Assembly (NCBI RefSeq): GCF_010731775.1
Contig: NZ_AP022590.1
Coordinates: 2,976,001 to 3,040,000, forward strand
DNA from: Mycobacterium mantenii
Lineage (GTDB): Bacteria > Actinomycetota > Actinomycetes > Mycobacteriales > Mycobacteriaceae
DNA length: 64,000 nt
Direction: 5' to 3'
In this document: positions 63,168 through 64,000 of the stretch, piece by piece
Layout of the letters: each line of letters begins with the position of its first letter
Position numbering within the stretch: the first letter of the stretch is position 1
Translations under genes and position numbers: made by a program
Notes under the pieces: generated by a model
Seen by the model: the letters and a program-made list of their open reading frames with translations, nothing else
The model's database searches: none
What the model was told of the DNA's origin: nothing

Positions 63168-64000
63168 GTGCAGACTCATCCGCCGCTGCGCCCGCCGAGC
63201 TTCCCGCTGCACTCCCCCGACTTCTACGCCGGCGACCCATATCCCGCCTACCGGGAACTGCGCGCGACGGAGCCGGTGTGCTGGAACGACGTTACGAATT
63301 TCTGGGCCCTGTTGAAGTACGAGGACATCCGGTTCGTGTCGAGCAACCCGACACTGTTCTCGTCGACGAAGGGCATCACGATCCCCGATCCGCATATGCC
63401 CAACCCGGTGCAACAGGGCAGTCTGATCTTCACCGACCCGCCGCGGCACCGGCAGATGCGCAAGCTGATCAACTCCGGATTCACCAAACGGCGGGTGGCC
63501 GTGCTCGAGCCGAAGATCCGCGAGATCGTGCGCGGCATTCTCGTCGGCATCGAACCCGGCTCGGTGCACGAGTTCGCCGAGCAGATCGCCGCGCCCCTGC
63601 CCACCCGGATGATCGCCGAACTGATCGGCGCCCCGCCCGACGACTGGGAGCAGTTCCGGGCCTGGTCGGACGCGGCCACCGGAACGGCCGATCCGGAGAT
63701 CGAGTTAGACCCGTTGGTGGCGGCCGGGCAACTCTACGAGTACTTCCGGAAGCTGATCGCCGCCCGCCGCGCGCAACCGCGCGACGACCTGCTGTCGGTG
63801 CTGGCCGAGGCCGAGATCGACGAACACCGGCTGACCGATGAGGACCTGCTCAACTTCGCCTTCCTGCTGCTGGTGGCCGGCAACGAAACCACCCGCAACC
63901 TCATTGCGCTCGGGACGCTGGCATTGATCGCGCATCCCGACCAATGTCGCCTTCTCACCGAGGATCCCGCGCGCATCCCGCTCGCCGTCGAGGAGATGCT
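63168..64000 (+). CDS. Cytochrome P450, N-terminal part (cut by window end)
   Basis: The first 277 codons of a haem monooxygenase; the gene runs off the right edge. It has HSPDFYAGDPYPAYRELRAT near the N-terminus, the C-helix motif DPPRHRQMRKLINSGFTKR, and the I-helix oxygen-activation motif LLVAGNETTRN. The last visible residues IPLAVEEML are the beginning of the K helix before the ExxR motif, so the haem-Cys loop lies outside. GTG 63168 is preceded by GAGAGGGG. It is divergent from the ALDH operon and could supply the alcohol that leads to the aldehyde (inference). Confidence 0.93.
   Translation, partial: MQTHPPLRPPSFPLHSPDFYAGDPYPAYRELRATEPVCWNDVTNFWALLKYEDIRFVSSNPTLFSSTKGITIPDPHMPNPVQQGSLIFTDPPRHRQMRKLINSGFTKRRVAVLEPKIREIVRGILVGIEPGSVHEFAEQIAAPLPTRMIAELIGAPPDDWEQFRAWSDAATGTADPEIELDPLVAAGQLYEYFRKLIAARRAQPRDDLLSVLAEAEIDEHRLTDEDLLNFAFLLLVAGNETTRNLIALGTLALIAHPDQCRLLTEDPARIPLAVEEM

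Overview
This window is high-GC DNA from a slow-growing Mycobacterium. Gene order runs, inverted, in register with the M. tuberculosis H37Rv block from about Rv1254 to Rv1191 (recalled from memory, not searched). Protein sequences are close to but clearly different from M. tuberculosis. The M. tuberculosis toxin-antitoxin pairs, PE_PGRS23, PE14 and the esxK/esxL-PPE18-PE13 cluster are absent here, while other genes are present. That fits an M. avium-complex-like or related species; the species call is inference. I see no tRNA, rRNA, CRISPR array, insertion sequence or prophage.

Layout. 1-9.1 kb: start of an acyltransferase, DEAD-box helicase deaD, lipoprotein lprE, a three-enzyme nuclease/helicase fusion, a DHA2-type drug exporter and a small membrane protein. 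9.1-19.5 kb: central carbon block with kgd (2-oxoglutarate decarboxylase), two tandem paralogous short-chain dehydrogenases, lipoprotein lpqZ, a malic enzyme, malate dehydrogenase and the Mg/Co channel corA. 19.5-25 kb: trehalose-recycling ABC importer operon lpqY-sugA-sugB-sugC, preceded by a small membrane protein and followed by a Suppressor-of-fused-domain gene overlapping sugC. 25-30.3 kb: DUF4190 protein, an MgtE-N/CBS protein coupled to a DUF1003 protein, a transglycosylase-like protein and the ATPase Mrp. 30.3-33.7 kb: envelope-stress module sigE-rseA-htrA-tatB. 33.9-40.3 kb: O-methyltransferase, then TetR repressor, ABC exporter ATPase and permease, ICMT-like methyltransferase and CocE/NonD hydrolase.

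40.4-51 kb: glycogen/maltosyl-phosphate genes glgC and glgA (divergent), a DUF3117 micro-protein, tagA, a DivIVA-like protein, gpgS, folP2, fadD6, a LOG-family protein and a STAND-type ATPase. 51-55.4 kb: lysine/diaminopimelate genes dapE and dapD, separated by a PE/PPE pair whose members share the same C-terminal tail. 55.4-64 kb: an MHS-type transporter, then a probable four-gene catabolic operon (aldehyde dehydrogenase, double CaiB/BaiF CoA-transferase, alpha/beta hydrolase, fadD36), divergent from a cytochrome P450 cut by the window end.

Themes. Many genes have a TANNNT hexamer 6-8 bases before the start codon and no ribosome-binding site, so leaderless transcription looks common. The clearest regulatory site is a doubled 16-bp palindrome spanning the promoter and start codon of the TetR gene. 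The least-explained systems are the P450/ALDH/CoA-transferase cluster, the PE/PPE pair with a common tail, and the Suppressor-of-fused gene attached to the trehalose importer.
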